A stretch of 23,915 nucleotides of DNA from an uncultured Clostridium sp. (GCA_947244675.1 CAMXLV010000016.1:1-23915); one strand, 5' to 3'; shown: positions 1-7,858, counted from the stretch's first letter. The notes: a model not told the origin generated them from the letters alone. Made by a program: numbers and translations.

Positions 1-44
1 TCTTGAGTTTATCTCACAATTTAAAGATTTGCTCCAAAAGTTTC

Positions 45-208
45 CGAAGTAGTATTATTTATTGGAATTACCCTTTAAGTATTCCTTTATAAATATTAAT
101 ACTGCTCTTAACTCGATATCGTTTTCTTGCAATAACTTGCATAGTTTGTCAAAATTCGACATTTTGTTTACCCCTTTTTTAGTAATTTGACTACAAATAC
201 TACTTCGT
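45..208. repeat. 12-bp inverted repeat flanking a small ORF
   Basis: The 12-mer cgaagtagtatt at 45-56 recurs as its exact reverse complement, aatactacttcg, at 197-208. The two arms bracket the small minus-strand ORF at 55-162. Flanking bases do not match, so the identity is limited to 12 bp. Position beside an integrase suggests a binding site for the recombinase or an element regulator (inference). In AT-rich DNA a chance match of this length within 300 bp is unlikely but not excluded. Confidence 0.45.
55..162 (-). CDS. small protein of 35 residues beside the integrase, function unknown
   Basis: A 35-codon ORF starts with ATG at 162 and ends with TAA at 55-57. A purine-rich AGGGG ribosome site lies about 7 bases before the start. 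The protein reads MSNFDKLCKLLQEND at its N-terminus and ends KEYLKGNSNK. It is mostly helical-looking, with no membrane segment. A good minus-strand promoter (260-288) points at it, leaving a leader of about 90 nt. It sits divergently from the integrase, the usual place for an excisionase or directionality/regulatory gene of an integrated element, but I do not recognise the family and the role is only positional inference. Confidence 0.4.
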   Translation of the reverse strand: MSNFDKLCKLLQENDIELRAVLIFIKEYLKGNSNK

Positions 209-259
209 TTATTACAACATATAAATGGGTACTATTGCTAGTTTTATTACTTCTTTATA

Positions 260-288
260 ATTATAACACATTATGTCAACTTTTGCAA
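260..288 (-). promoter_or_regulatory. extended -10 promoter for the small ORF
   Basis: Reading the minus strand, TTGCAA (283-288) is followed by a 17-base spacer and TATAAT (260-265), with TGT directly before the -10 (extended -10). It would start transcription near 253. TTGCAA is self-complementary, so the same hexamer could act as a weak -35 for the plus-strand integrase (TAGTAT at 304-309, spacer only 15), which would make the two promoters overlap; that second part is weak. Confidence 0.55.
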
Positions 289-337
289 ATTATGGAATTA
301 CTTTAGTATTTTCTCGTTCCTAATAAAGGAGGAGATT

Positions 338-1495
338 ATGCGAAATCCTAATGGTTTTGGATGTGTATATAAGGCTCCTGGCAACAGACGAAAGCCTTAT
401 ATTGCTCGAATAACGATAGGTTGGAATGATGAGACTGGTAGGCAACAATTTAAAAATATTGGTAGCTATGTTACTTATAAAGAAGCTATGGCTGCTCTTA
501 CAGATTACAATGCTGACCCTTATGATATTGATGCAAGTAGAATTACTTTTGCTGAACTATATGATAAGTGGTCAAATAATAAATTTCCTAAAATAAGCAA
601 TTCAATGATGCTTAGTTATAAAAACGCTTTTAAAGCTTGTAAGGAGATTCACGATTTACCTTTTATAACAATTAAAAAGCATCAAATCCAAACAGTTATT
701 ACTAATAGTGATAAGACTTTTAGTGGTAAGGAACGTATGAAAATGCTTATTAGTCAGATGTCTGACTATGCTATGGAAAGTGATATTATCAAGAAAAATT
801 ATTGTAAATGTGAAATTGATTTAGGCGATAAGCCTGATAAGTCTATTATCAGAATTCCTTTTACAGAAGATGAAATCAAAACCTTATATAAATCATTACA
901 TGTGTATCGTTATACTGACACTATTTTAATGATGATATTCTCTGGAGTAAGACCTAGTGAATTACTTTTGGTTGAAACTGAAAATGTACATTTAGATGAA
1001 AACTACTTTATTTGTGGTATTAAGAATAGTAGTAGTAAAAATAGAAAAGTTCCTATCAGTAGCTTTGTAAGACCATTCTTTGAAAAATATTATAATGAGG
1101 CAATTGCTTCTGGATCCAAATGGTTGATTCAAAATACTGAAGGACAACAAATGAAATATAGTAATTATAATCGTGATAAATTCCATAAGATTATGGAACG
1201 ATTAGAACTAGAACATCGACCTCATGATGGTCGACACACTTTTGCAAGTATGATGGATAAAATCGAAGCCAATAAGCTTTGTACTCAATTAATTATGGGC
1301 CACTCGCCTAGAGTATTGATTGATAATGTATATGTCCATAAATCTGTAGAAGAATTGCAAATTGAAATTGACAAGTTAGAATCATTATTTAATTTAGATG
1401 AAATGCTATCTCTCATAGATGCTGCATACTGGAGAAATGAATATCAATTTTTAACCTTTGCTCCACCTCCAGAAATCGCCCACATAAGTGCATAA
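338..1495 (+). CDS. tyrosine recombinase / integrase of a mobile element
   Basis: Site-specific DNA integrase of the tyrosine recombinase family, 385 residues, a normal length. The N-terminal ~65 residues match the arm-DNA-binding type found in Firmicute element integrases (GxVYK near residues 8-12, then a basic strand-rich stretch). A core-binding helical region covers about 70-165 and the catalytic domain about 175-350. Visible catalytic residues are R205 (SGVRPSELL), a candidate K229 in the beta-hairpin, H296/R299 (HDGRH), H322 (GHS) and nucleophile Y332, ten residues after H322 as expected. The start is fixed by a perfect AAAGGAGG at 324-331. It is the only plus-strand gene in the window and stands at one end of an integrated element whose target is the prepilin remnant at 1570-1665. 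No in-frame CGG codon was seen. Catalytic set complete, so probably active. Confidence 0.93.
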   Translation: MRNPNGFGCVYKAPGNRRKPYIARITIGWNDETGRQQFKNIGSYVTYKEAMAALTDYNADPYDIDASRITFAELYDKWSNNKFPKISNSMMLSYKNAFKACKEIHDLPFITIKKHQIQTVITNSDKTFSGKERMKMLISQMSDYAMESDIIKKNYCKCEIDLGDKPDKSIIRIPFTEDEIKTLYKSLHVYRYTDTILMMIFSGVRPSELLLVETENVHLDENYFICGIKNSSSKNRKVPISSFVRPFFEKYYNEAIASGSKWLIQNTEGQQMKYSNYNRDKFHKIMERLELEHRPHDGRHTFASMMDKIEANKLCTQLIMGHSPRVLIDNVYVHKSVEELQIEIDKLESLFNLDEMLSLIDAAYWRNEYQFLTFAPPPEIAHISA

Positions 1496-1505
1496 AATTT
1501 CTCTA

Positions 1506-1597
1506 AATAACTAAACCGTGCTACCGCTAATATACCCATAATATACAAAAACGCCTACAACCCTTTATTTTAGGCGGTAGGCACGAGTTTAGTTATT
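1506..1597. repeat. 22-bp imperfect palindrome with two one-sided bulges at the element end
   Basis: Bases 1506-1527 pair with 1574-1597: aataactaaac with gtttagttatt, cgtgc with gcacg, and taccgc with gcggta. The only interruptions are single unpaired bases at 1580 (g) and 1586 (a), both on the right arm. The loop is 1528-1573. A competing pairing exists inside (gcctac at 1553-1558 with gtaggc at 1577-1582). No T-run follows on either strand, so it is not a textbook terminator. The right arm overlaps the point where the prepilin reading frame breaks, so it probably holds the recombination site; it may also stop integrase transcription. Confidence 0.7.
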
Positions 1598-1665
1598 ACT
1601 AATACAATTAAAGTTATTCCCTTGTTTTGTTTTTTACTTGTTCTTAACTTTGTTATACTTTCCAC
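1570..1665 (-). pseudogene. prepilin-type gene truncated by the integrase element
   Basis: On the minus strand a GTG start at 1665, preceded by AAGGAGG (1676-1682) at about 10 bases, opens a 31-codon frame. Its protein carries SKKQNKGITLIVLVIT, the class III/type IV-like prepilin leader (short basic leader, KG before the cleavage site, then ITLI and a hydrophobic segment) common in Clostridia. After T25 the hydrophobic segment, expected to continue as about 15 more aliphatic residues, stops. It is replaced by KLVPTA and a TAA inside the palindrome at the element end. A strong promoter and a 190-nt leader upstream are intact. I infer that the element integrated at codon 25; the rest of the gene should lie beyond the other end of the element, left of this window. 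Confidence 0.75.
1585..1600. other. probable attachment-site junction (element end within prepilin codons)
   Basis: The prepilin frame is colinear with its family up to base 1591 and non-homologous beyond it. The sequence gtttagttatt at 1587-1597 spans the break and has an inverted copy inside the element at 1506-1516. This is what an att junction with a recombinase core site would look like. The exact crossover cannot be set without the other end of the element. Confidence 0.4.
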
Positions 1666-1848
1666 TTCATCTACTCCTCCTTAGTTTCTTTCTGTTTTTT
1701 GTCATGCATTTTTTTCTTATTATTTCCATTTTTTCAAAATAGTATACATTTATTTTCTTTGTATATTTTTTAGCAAGAGTTCTTATTTTCTCTGTTTTTC
1801 AATGTTCTACTATTTTTCTAAAATAATCATAATAATAGTAATTGTTGC
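1666..1848 (-). other. long untranslated leader of the broken prepilin gene
   Basis: Between the prepilin promoter and its GTG start lie about 185 transcribed bases without a supported gene. TAGCAA near the predicted 5' end (1845-1850 on the minus strand) can pair with TTGCTA at 1771-1776, which would close a long stem. I do not recognise a known riboswitch core. A 12-codon ORF (MHDKKQKETKEE) ends in the ribosome-site region and could be a leader peptide, but there is no ribosome site to support it. Confidence 0.35.
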
Positions 1849-1854
1849 TAAATT

Positions 1855-1884
1855 AGTATAACAATAATTTAATATTCTTGTCAA
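1855..1884 (-). promoter_or_regulatory. promoter of the truncated prepilin gene
   Basis: Minus strand: TTGACA (1879-1884), 18-base spacer, TATACT (1855-1860), with TGT directly before the -10. A near-consensus sigma-A type promoter. It now drives only the 31-codon remnant and reads toward the element end. Confidence 0.65.
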
Positions 1885-1953
1885 CAATTTTTCATAATTT
1901 AATATAAAAATTAAAAAAGGACATTCTTTCACACTTTTTCCTTGATATTTCTT

Positions 1954-1986
1954 AAAAAAACTAGCCTGTTTATGGCTAGTTTTTTT
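1954..1986. terminator. bidirectional intrinsic terminator after the glucosaminidase gene
   Basis: Thirteen-base-pair hairpin: seven A, then ctagcc (1961-1966), a seven-base loop, ggctag (1974-1979) and seven T. Runs of T follow the stem on both strands. The TAG stop of the glucosaminidase gene (1976-1978) lies inside the stem. Confidence 0.9.
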
Positions 1987-4900
1987 CCTTTTCTGATTCT
2001 GCTTGATTATTTTGTACTTCTTGTATTTGATTATCTTCCTTAGTTGTTTCTTCTTCTATCTCTACCTTTTCTGTTATTTCCTCTTCCTCTATTTCTGTAT
2101 TTGGTTTATCTTCTAATACTTCTTGTTCTTCTGTTTTTTGTTCTATTTCTTCTGGTTCCTCTAGTGTTTGTTCCATTTGTATTACTGGATTTCCTACTAA
2201 TTGATTCTCTCTTGTCACTTTTTCTAGTAAAATCTTATTTCCTTCTATTTCCACTCTATTTCCATTGGTTGTAATTCCTACTTCTCCTTGTTTTGTTATA
2301 TTGGCTCTTTGTGTTTTATCCTTGTTAGAAGCAATATTTTTCTTACCAGTTAATTGTACTTCAATGTAATATTGTTTATTGATATCCAAATCTTCTATAT
2401 TTTTATCAAAGTAATATTCAATACCACCTTCAAATCCTACATACATTGGACTGCTATAACTTCCATCAGTTGCTTTTAAAGTCATTTGAGGAATATCACT
2501 TGGTGTTCTACAGTTACCTTCTACCCATTCTGCTATATAAATATGCCCACTAATATAGTTTTGTCCTTGTCCATTTTGAATGATGTTTACTTGGTACATT
2601 TCTGTATTAATATTTCCGTAATATGTACCATCTTCTACTTTTATCTGATTTCCTTCTACTTTTAATTTATTACCATTTGTTCCTATTCCTACAATTCCTT
2701 GTGGTGTAATATTAGCTATTTGTGTTTTATTGTTTTGAGAAGCTATATTTTTCTTACCTGTTAGTTTTGCCTCTATATAATAAGTTTTATCTGTTAGAAT
2801 CCCTTCTATGTTTTGGTCAAAGTAATATTCTATGCCACCTTCATAACCTACATACATTTCCTTACTATAACTTCCATCAGTTGCTTTTAAAGTCATTTGT
2901 GGTACCTCACTTGGTGTCTTACATTCTCCTTCTACCCATTCAGCAATATAAATATGTCCACTAATATAATTTTGCCCTTGTCCGTTTTGAATCACATTCA
3001 TTTCATAAATTTCAGTATTGATATTTCCATAGTATAAAGTTTTATCTGTCATTTTTATCTGGTTATTCTTTATCTCTAGTTTCACTTGTTCATTTTCTAA
3101 AATTCTATTTGCAATAGCAACTTGTTGTTTTTTATTGTTTCCTATATTGTTTTGACTTGTTAATTGTGCTTCTATATAATATTGTTTGCTTGTATCTAAG
3201 TTTTCTATGTTTTTATCAAAATAATACTTAATAGAATCTTCATATCCTACATACATTTCACTACTATAGCTTCCATCAGTTGCTTTTAATAGTAATTTTG
3301 GTAATCCTAGTGGTGTTCTACATTCACCTTTAATCCATTCTGCGATATAAATATATCCACTTATATAATTTTTGCCTTCTCCGTTTTGGATTAGTTTTAT
3401 TTGTTCCAATTCTGTATTAATATTTCCTTTGTATTTTAAAACAATTTGATTATTTTTGGTTACTACTGTAATTTCACCAAATGTTCCTACTTCCTTGTTT
3501 GGCAAAGCAATTTGTTGTTTTTGATTTTGGGATGTATTTTCTTCTGTTGTAAGTTTTGCTTCTAAATAATATGTTTTTGCTACATCTAAATCTTCAATTG
3601 CTTTATCAAAATAGTATTTGCACTGTCCTTCATATCCTACATACATAATAGTTGCAAATTCACCATCTGTTGATTTAAGCCATACTTGAGGAATTGATTT
3701 TGGTGTATTTCCTGATTGGTTAATGTATTCTACAATATGGACAAAACCTGCAATATATGTAGTTCCATTTGTACTTTTTACTAATTTGATTTCTTCTAAT
3801 TCTGTATTGATATCTCCTTGATAAGCACCTTGTGAGAATACGATTTTGTTATTAATTACTTTAATATCTTTTCCTTGGTAATTTAATTTTATTGTTTGAT
3901 CTGGTAAATAAACTCTTTGTATTTTTTTACTACTATCTTCTATATTTTTATCACTTGTTAGTTTTGCTTCTATGTAATATTCTTTGCTTAAGTCAACATC
4001 TACTAATACTTTATCAAAATAGTAACGAATTCCTTCTTGGTGTGCTACATACATTTTTTTGCTAACTTTTCCATCCGTTGATTTTAATGTTAATTCTGGC
4101 AAATTTCTTGGTGTTCTACAGTCTCCTCCTACCCATTCTGCTATGTAAAGATAGCCATTTAAATAGGTATTTCCATTACTTCCTTGTGTTGTGTCAATTT
4201 TAATTAACTCTGTATTGATACTTCCTCTATATTGATCTGTTGGTCTTGGTGCTGCTTGTCCTGGCATATTCTCATATAGTGGAATGGTAAATTCAAACGC
4301 ACTACTTAAAATACCATTTGTATTGTAAGCACGGTACATACTATTTCCTTCATTATTAGCTGCTAAAATATTTTGCATATATTGATGACCATATAAATTG
4401 GATTTATCTACTACATTGAATTTTTGGAAATATAATGTTGTTTGTCCTACATCTATGTATTTTTCTCTTATAAATTTAGTTCCATCTTTAATAGATGCTT
4501 CTGGTGTAAACCATCCACTCTCATAAGCTTTTCTGGCTCCACTTAAAATACCTTCTATTCCATTTCCACTAACACCTATATTGAACAAATTATAAACTTT
4601 TACTTTTTCTCCTTTTCTATCTCCTTCTTCTATTGTGTAAATATATCCATTCATAATTCCTGTACCATTGGCACCTTGTTCTTGTTTTAATCTAGCTACA
4701 ATATGAAATGGACTAACACTATGTTTTTTAGCAGCTTCCATAATCGCATCTATGTAAGAATCTTGATTTAAGTAAGTTCCTTGTGTCATTTTTTTAACAG
4801 CTGCTCTGTCTCCCATAGAAGAAGATAAGTCTTGAAATTGAAAAATGTACTCTACACTCAAACTGTTTCTTGGATCCATCATATAGGCAATTGCCTCTTT

Positions 4901-5248
4901 AGAAGCACAACGCCAATCTCCTGATACATCATATGGTTTATCTCCACATATTGGACAAATCCATCCACTATTATAAGTATGTGGTACTAAACTGCTAGGA
5001 CTTCCCCCATGCCCTTTATATTCTCCATTTATGGCATCTTGCCAATTCAATCCTGTATATAATACATTTATTTTCCAATTTGGATATTTTCTTTGTATTT
5101 CTTTAATTTGGGCTTTTACTCCAGGATAACTTCCTTCATTAATTCCATCAATATTAGAAGTAATATTGGCAGCTTCTGATGATTTATTTATTCCTAATAA
5201 TAGAAAAAGTGTAATGACGAATAAGCTTATTATTATTTTTCTTCTCAT
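1976..5248 (-). CDS. secreted N-acetylglucosaminidase (autolysin) with five tandem surface repeats
   Basis: Peptidoglycan hydrolase expected to cut the glycan strands of the cell wall outside the membrane; 1090 residues from this start. A signal peptide (MRRKIIISLF..., cleavage near SSEA/A at about 26-27) precedes the catalytic region at about residues 40-310. That region resembles the endo-beta-N-acetylglucosaminidase part of clostridial autolysins, with the RLKQEQG motif carrying the likely catalytic Glu (E190) and a later NLFNIG motif. A CPIC...C cluster near residues 98-114 could bind a metal. Five copies of a ~133-residue domain follow (DNA 4231 down to about 2216), then an acidic Glu/Gln-rich tail of ~75 residues. 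No LPXTG or membrane anchor. I chose the ATG at 5248 because GAGGTG lies 7 bases before it, a promoter ends just upstream, and it opens directly into the signal peptide; an ATG at 5308 would put 20 charged residues before the signal and lies upstream of the promoter. Confidence 0.88.
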   Translation of the reverse strand: MRRKIIISLFVITLFLLLGINKSSEAANITSNIDGINEGSYPGVKAQIKEIQRKYPNWKINVLYTGLNWQDAINGEYKGHGGSPSSLVPHTYNSGWICPICGDKPYDVSGDWRCASKEAIAYMMDPRNSLSVEYIFQFQDLSSSMGDRAAVKKMTQGTYLNQDSYIDAIMEAAKKHSVSPFHIVARLKQEQGANGTGIMNGYIYTIEEGDRKGEKVKVYNLFNIGVSGNGIEGILSGARKAYESGWFTPEASIKDGTKFIREKYIDVGQTTLYFQKFNVVDKSNLYGHQYMQNILAANNEGNSMYRAYNTNGILSSAFEFTIPLYENMPGQAAPRPTDQYRGSINTELIKIDTTQGSNGNTYLNGYLYIAEWVGGDCRTPRNLPELTLKSTDGKVSKKMYVAHQEGIRYYFDKVLVDVDLSKEYYIEAKLTSDKNIEDSSKKIQRVYLPDQTIKLNYQGKDIKVINNKIVFSQGAYQGDINTELEEIKLVKSTNGTTYIAGFVHIVEYINQSGNTPKSIPQVWLKSTDGEFATIMYVGYEGQCKYYFDKAIEDLDVAKTYYLEAKLTTEENTSQNQKQQIALPNKEVGTFGEITVVTKNNQIVLKYKGNINTELEQIKLIQNGEGKNYISGYIYIAEWIKGECRTPLGLPKLLLKATDGSYSSEMYVGYEDSIKYYFDKNIENLDTSKQYYIEAQLTSQNNIGNNKKQQVAIANRILENEQVKLEIKNNQIKMTDKTLYYGNINTEIYEMNVIQNGQGQNYISGHIYIAEWVEGECKTPSEVPQMTLKATDGSYSKEMYVGYEGGIEYYFDQNIEGILTDKTYYIEAKLTGKKNIASQNNKTQIANITPQGIVGIGTNGNKLKVEGNQIKVEDGTYYGNINTEMYQVNIIQNGQGQNYISGHIYIAEWVEGNCRTPSDIPQMTLKATDGSYSSPMYVGFEGGIEYYFDKNIEDLDINKQYYIEVQLTGKKNIASNKDKTQRANITKQGEVGITTNGNRVEIEGNKILLEKVTRENQLVGNPVIQMEQTLEEPEEIEQKTEEQEVLEDKPNTEIEEEEITEKVEIEEETTKEDNQIQEVQNNQAESEKEKN
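2216..4231 (-). repeat. five tandem ~133-residue repeats in the glucosaminidase
   Basis: Units begin at about 4231, 3823, 3433, 3034 and 2623 (each starting at a Y-x-G-x-I-N-T-E codon run), giving lengths of 130-137 codons. Shared signatures are INTEL near the start, YIxGxIYIAEW, CRTP, LK(A/S)TDG, MYVGYE, YYFDK and YYIEAxLT. The last two units are close to identical over long stretches (for example YISGHIYIAEWVEG in both), which indicates a recent duplication. I do not recognise the domain by name; the strand-rich pattern suggests a beta-sandwich-like surface or binding module. Confidence 0.9.
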
Positions 5249-5266
5249 TTGTTTCACCTCATCGTT

Positions 5267-5295
5267 AGTATATAATATTTTATCTATTTTTTCAA
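5267..5295 (-). promoter_or_regulatory. promoter of the glucosaminidase gene
   Basis: Minus strand: TTGAAA (5290-5295), 17-base spacer, TATACT (5267-5272). Predicted transcription start near 5260, giving a very short leader that begins about at the ribosome site. It lies between the two hydrolase genes, so this gene can be expressed alone, although no terminator separates it from the amidase gene. Confidence 0.7.
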
Positions 5296-5327
5296 CATTT
5301 TTCGTCATTTTCTCTTCAGGAAATTTC

Positions 5328-7835
5328 TTACTCTTCTTGATTTTCTTCTAGCTCTTCTTGTTTCTCATCTTCTTCGTTTTCTTCCAATTCTTTTTGTTGT
5401 TCATCTTTTGACTCTTCTTCCTCTTTTGTTTCTAAAACTTCTTCTTCCTTTTCTTCTAATTCTTTCAAATCTTCCACTGGTTTTTCTTCTATTACAGTTT
5501 CAAATTTCAAATTTCTTTGTATAATAATTTTGTTAGAAACAACACTTACTTTATTTCCGTTTGTACAAATACCAATCTCTTGATCTTTCATTCTAATATT
5601 TTGTATCTTATCTTTTAATGGAGATTGATTTTTTGTACTTGTTAATTTTGCTTCTATATAATATTGCTTATCTTCTGGTAAGTCTTCTATCATTTTATCA
5701 AAATAGTATTGAATTGAATTTTCATATCCTACATACATTTTAGTTTGAATTTCTCCATCAGTTGATTTTAAAGTCAATATTGGCATTTCTGCTGGTGTTC
5801 TACATTCTCCTTCTACCCATTCAGCAATATAGATATATCCACTAATATAATTTTGTCCTTGTGCATTTTGAATAATTTTAATGTCTGCTAACTCTGTATT
5901 GATATGTCCATAATAAGTAGTTAAGTCAATTATTTTCATCTTACTATTTCTAATTTCTACTTTGATTTCATTTTCCTTTTCTAGGCTTTCATCTTTTAAA
6001 GCAACTATTTGTGTTTTATTGGTTGATGTATTCTTTTGATTTGTTAATTCTACTTCTATAATATAATCTTTTTCTTGGTCTAATCCATCAATCATTTTAT
6101 CAAAATAATATTGAATTGAATTTTCATATCCTACATACATTTGGCTACTATAGCTTCCATCGGTCGCTTTTAAGGTTATTTTTGGTTTATTACTTGGTGT
6201 TCTACATATTCCATCTACCCATTCTGCAATATAAATATAACCACTAATATAATTTTGACCTTTGCTATTTTGAATAATTTGTATTTTTTCCATTTCTGTG
6301 TTGACATTTCCTTCATAGCTAAAGCTAATTTGGCTCTTTTGTATCATTACACTAATTCCATGAAAACTTCCCATTTCTTTATCTTCTACTTCAATAATTT
6401 GTTGCTTATGATTGGAAGTGTTTTCTTCTGTTGTCAATTTTGCTTCTAAATAATATTCTTTGGCTAAATCAATATGTTCTATCATTTTGTCAAAATAGTA
6501 TAATACATTATTTTCATAACCAACATACATTTTACTAGCAAATTCTCCATCTGTTGATTTTAACCATATTTCTGGCACTGATTTTGGAACATTTGCTTCA
6601 TTATTTCTTATCTCAGCAATATTTACAAAACCAGATACATAAGTTTCTCCTTGTGCATTTTGTATTAATTTTATTTCTTCTAAATTAGTTTCAATATCTC
6701 CTTGATATTCTCCCTCAGAAAATACAAGCTTGTTATTTACAATTTTTAAATTTCTATCTCCATAATTTTCTTTTAATATTTTATCTGGCATACGAACTTT
6801 TTGTATTTTTTTACTCTCTGGTGCTGTATTTTGGCTCGCTGTTAGCTTTGCCTCTATATAATATTCTTTATCATTATCAAGCCCATCCAAAGCTCGATCA
6901 AAATAATATTTGATGCCACCTTCATAGCTTACATACATTTCTTTTGAAACTTTTCCATCGGTTGACTTTAATGTTAATTTTGGTTTACCATTTGGTACTT
7001 GACAATTTCCATTCACCCATTCTGCTATATAAATAGAGCCATTAATGTAATTTGCCCCTTTGCTATTTTTCGTATAATTTATCTCAATTAACTCTGTATT
7101 GATGTTTCCTTGATAATTTCTTCTAAATAATTCTTTGTTATCAATAATTGCTTTGGCATCTGCCTTAGCCATTTTTTCTAGCATATTATCATTTAGATAA
7201 TTGGTTCTATCATAAGGGTTGTTAATATAAGCATGTTCAATAATCATTCCTGGAATTCCATAATACATTGGATTTCTGATAATTCCATACCAATCAGATA
7301 AAAATCCATCTGCATATAATTCACCATCTGTACTAAATTTGGTAATTGGACGATAAACATTGGTTCTAACTCCTGCATTTCTTAGGTTTGCTAAAACAGA
7401 TTCTCCTAATATTTTAGAGTATTCATAATATCTTTTTTGATTTGTATTTGCTGTAATATAAGTTTCTGCTCCACTTACTTTATCGTTCACATCACTTGAA
7501 TTGATATGAAAACTAACTAATAAGTCAGCGCCATTGTCTCTTGCTTTTATTCCTCTATCTGCAATGGACACTGTTTCATCTCCATTACGTGTTAAAATTC
7601 CTGTTATTCCTGCGGTTTCATCAAAAATTTCTTTTACTTTAGCAGCAATTTTCCAGTTTAACTCTTTTTCTACTAGACCGCCACCTCCAGCACCTGGTTC
7701 TTCTCCTCCATGTCCTGGATCTAGCATAATAATAATGTCTCCATTGGAAGCTTGTACAACATTGGGTACAAATAATAAAATAGTTATTATGAATCCAATT
7801 ATAAAACTACCTATGGCTCTTTTGTACTTTTTCAT
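5328..7835 (-). CDS. secreted N-acetylmuramoyl-L-alanine amidase with four tandem surface repeats
   Basis: Zinc amidase of the Amidase_3 family, which cuts the bond between MurNAc and the stem peptide of peptidoglycan. Of 835 residues, 1-30 form a signal peptide (hydrophobic 10-28, VVQAS near the cleavage site). The catalytic domain covers about 33-235, with zinc ligands H42 (DPGHGG), E58 (VEKELN) and H110 (SFHIN) and the catalytic Glu E200 (MIIEHAY). Four ~132-residue repeats of the same type as in the glucosaminidase follow from residue 241, then an acidic tail of about 60 residues made largely of Glu and Lys. No sorting signal or membrane anchor. Start ATG has AAAGGA 9 bases upstream. Own promoter at 7859-7888. 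Together with the next gene it would cut both peptide and glycan bonds of the same wall. Confidence 0.93.
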   Translation of the reverse strand: MKKYKRAIGSFIIGFIITILLFVPNVVQASNGDIIIMLDPGHGGEEPGAGGGGLVEKELNWKIAAKVKEIFDETAGITGILTRNGDETVSIADRGIKARDNGADLLVSFHINSSDVNDKVSGAETYITANTNQKRYYEYSKILGESVLANLRNAGVRTNVYRPITKFSTDGELYADGFLSDWYGIIRNPMYYGIPGMIIEHAYINNPYDRTNYLNDNMLEKMAKADAKAIIDNKELFRRNYQGNINTELIEINYTKNSKGANYINGSIYIAEWVNGNCQVPNGKPKLTLKSTDGKVSKEMYVSYEGGIKYYFDRALDGLDNDKEYYIEAKLTASQNTAPESKKIQKVRMPDKILKENYGDRNLKIVNNKLVFSEGEYQGDIETNLEEIKLIQNAQGETYVSGFVNIAEIRNNEANVPKSVPEIWLKSTDGEFASKMYVGYENNVLYYFDKMIEHIDLAKEYYLEAKLTTEENTSNHKQQIIEVEDKEMGSFHGISVMIQKSQISFSYEGNVNTEMEKIQIIQNSKGQNYISGYIYIAEWVDGICRTPSNKPKITLKATDGSYSSQMYVGYENSIQYYFDKMIDGLDQEKDYIIEVELTNQKNTSTNKTQIVALKDESLEKENEIKVEIRNSKMKIIDLTTYYGHINTELADIKIIQNAQGQNYISGYIYIAEWVEGECRTPAEMPILTLKSTDGEIQTKMYVGYENSIQYYFDKMIEDLPEDKQYYIEAKLTSTKNQSPLKDKIQNIRMKDQEIGICTNGNKVSVVSNKIIIQRNLKFETVIEEKPVEDLKELEEKEEEVLETKEEEESKDEQQKELEENEEDEKQEELEENQEE
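5515..7115 (-). repeat. four tandem ~132-residue repeats in the amidase
   Basis: Units begin at about 7115, 6707, 6317 and 5915. They carry the INTE(L/M), YISGYIYIAEW, CRTP, TDG, MYVGYE and YYFDK signatures. Unit 1 matches unit 1 of the glucosaminidase best (both have LKSTDGKVSK and the KIQKV/KIQRV linker), and unit 2 matches unit 2 (both have LKSTDGEFA and YYLEAKLTTEENTS). The unit order was therefore inherited as a block. Confidence 0.9.
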
Positions 7836-7858
7836 AAAAATCAGTCCTTTCTCCCCTT

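Noticed and set aside
41..51. tttccgaagta at 41-51 equals the sequence over frame break 5 (16309-16319)
   Set aside because: An 11-bp match in AT-rich DNA between a non-coding and a coding site, with no further similarity; treated as chance.
1598..1953. A known riboswitch in the prepilin leader
   Set aside because: I looked for c-di-GMP and other common cores in the 185-base leader and saw none; only a possible closing stem remains.
2044..2274. Plus-strand ORFs opposite the acidic tails, repeats and transferases (for example 2044-2274, 7534-7881, 18908-19372)
   Set aside because: They mirror minus-strand codon bias (Leu/Phe/Ser-rich products), have no ribosome sites, and lie fully inside well-supported genes.
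5249..5308. Start of the glucosaminidase at the upstream ATG (5308)
   Set aside because: It lies upstream of the promoter -10, has no ribosome site, and would put 20 charged residues before the signal peptide; the ATG at 5248 has GAGGTG.
2216..7115. CRISPR-like or short-repeat array in the repeated DNA
   Set aside because: The period is about 400 bp, units are coding and diverged, and there are no short identical repeats with unique spacers.
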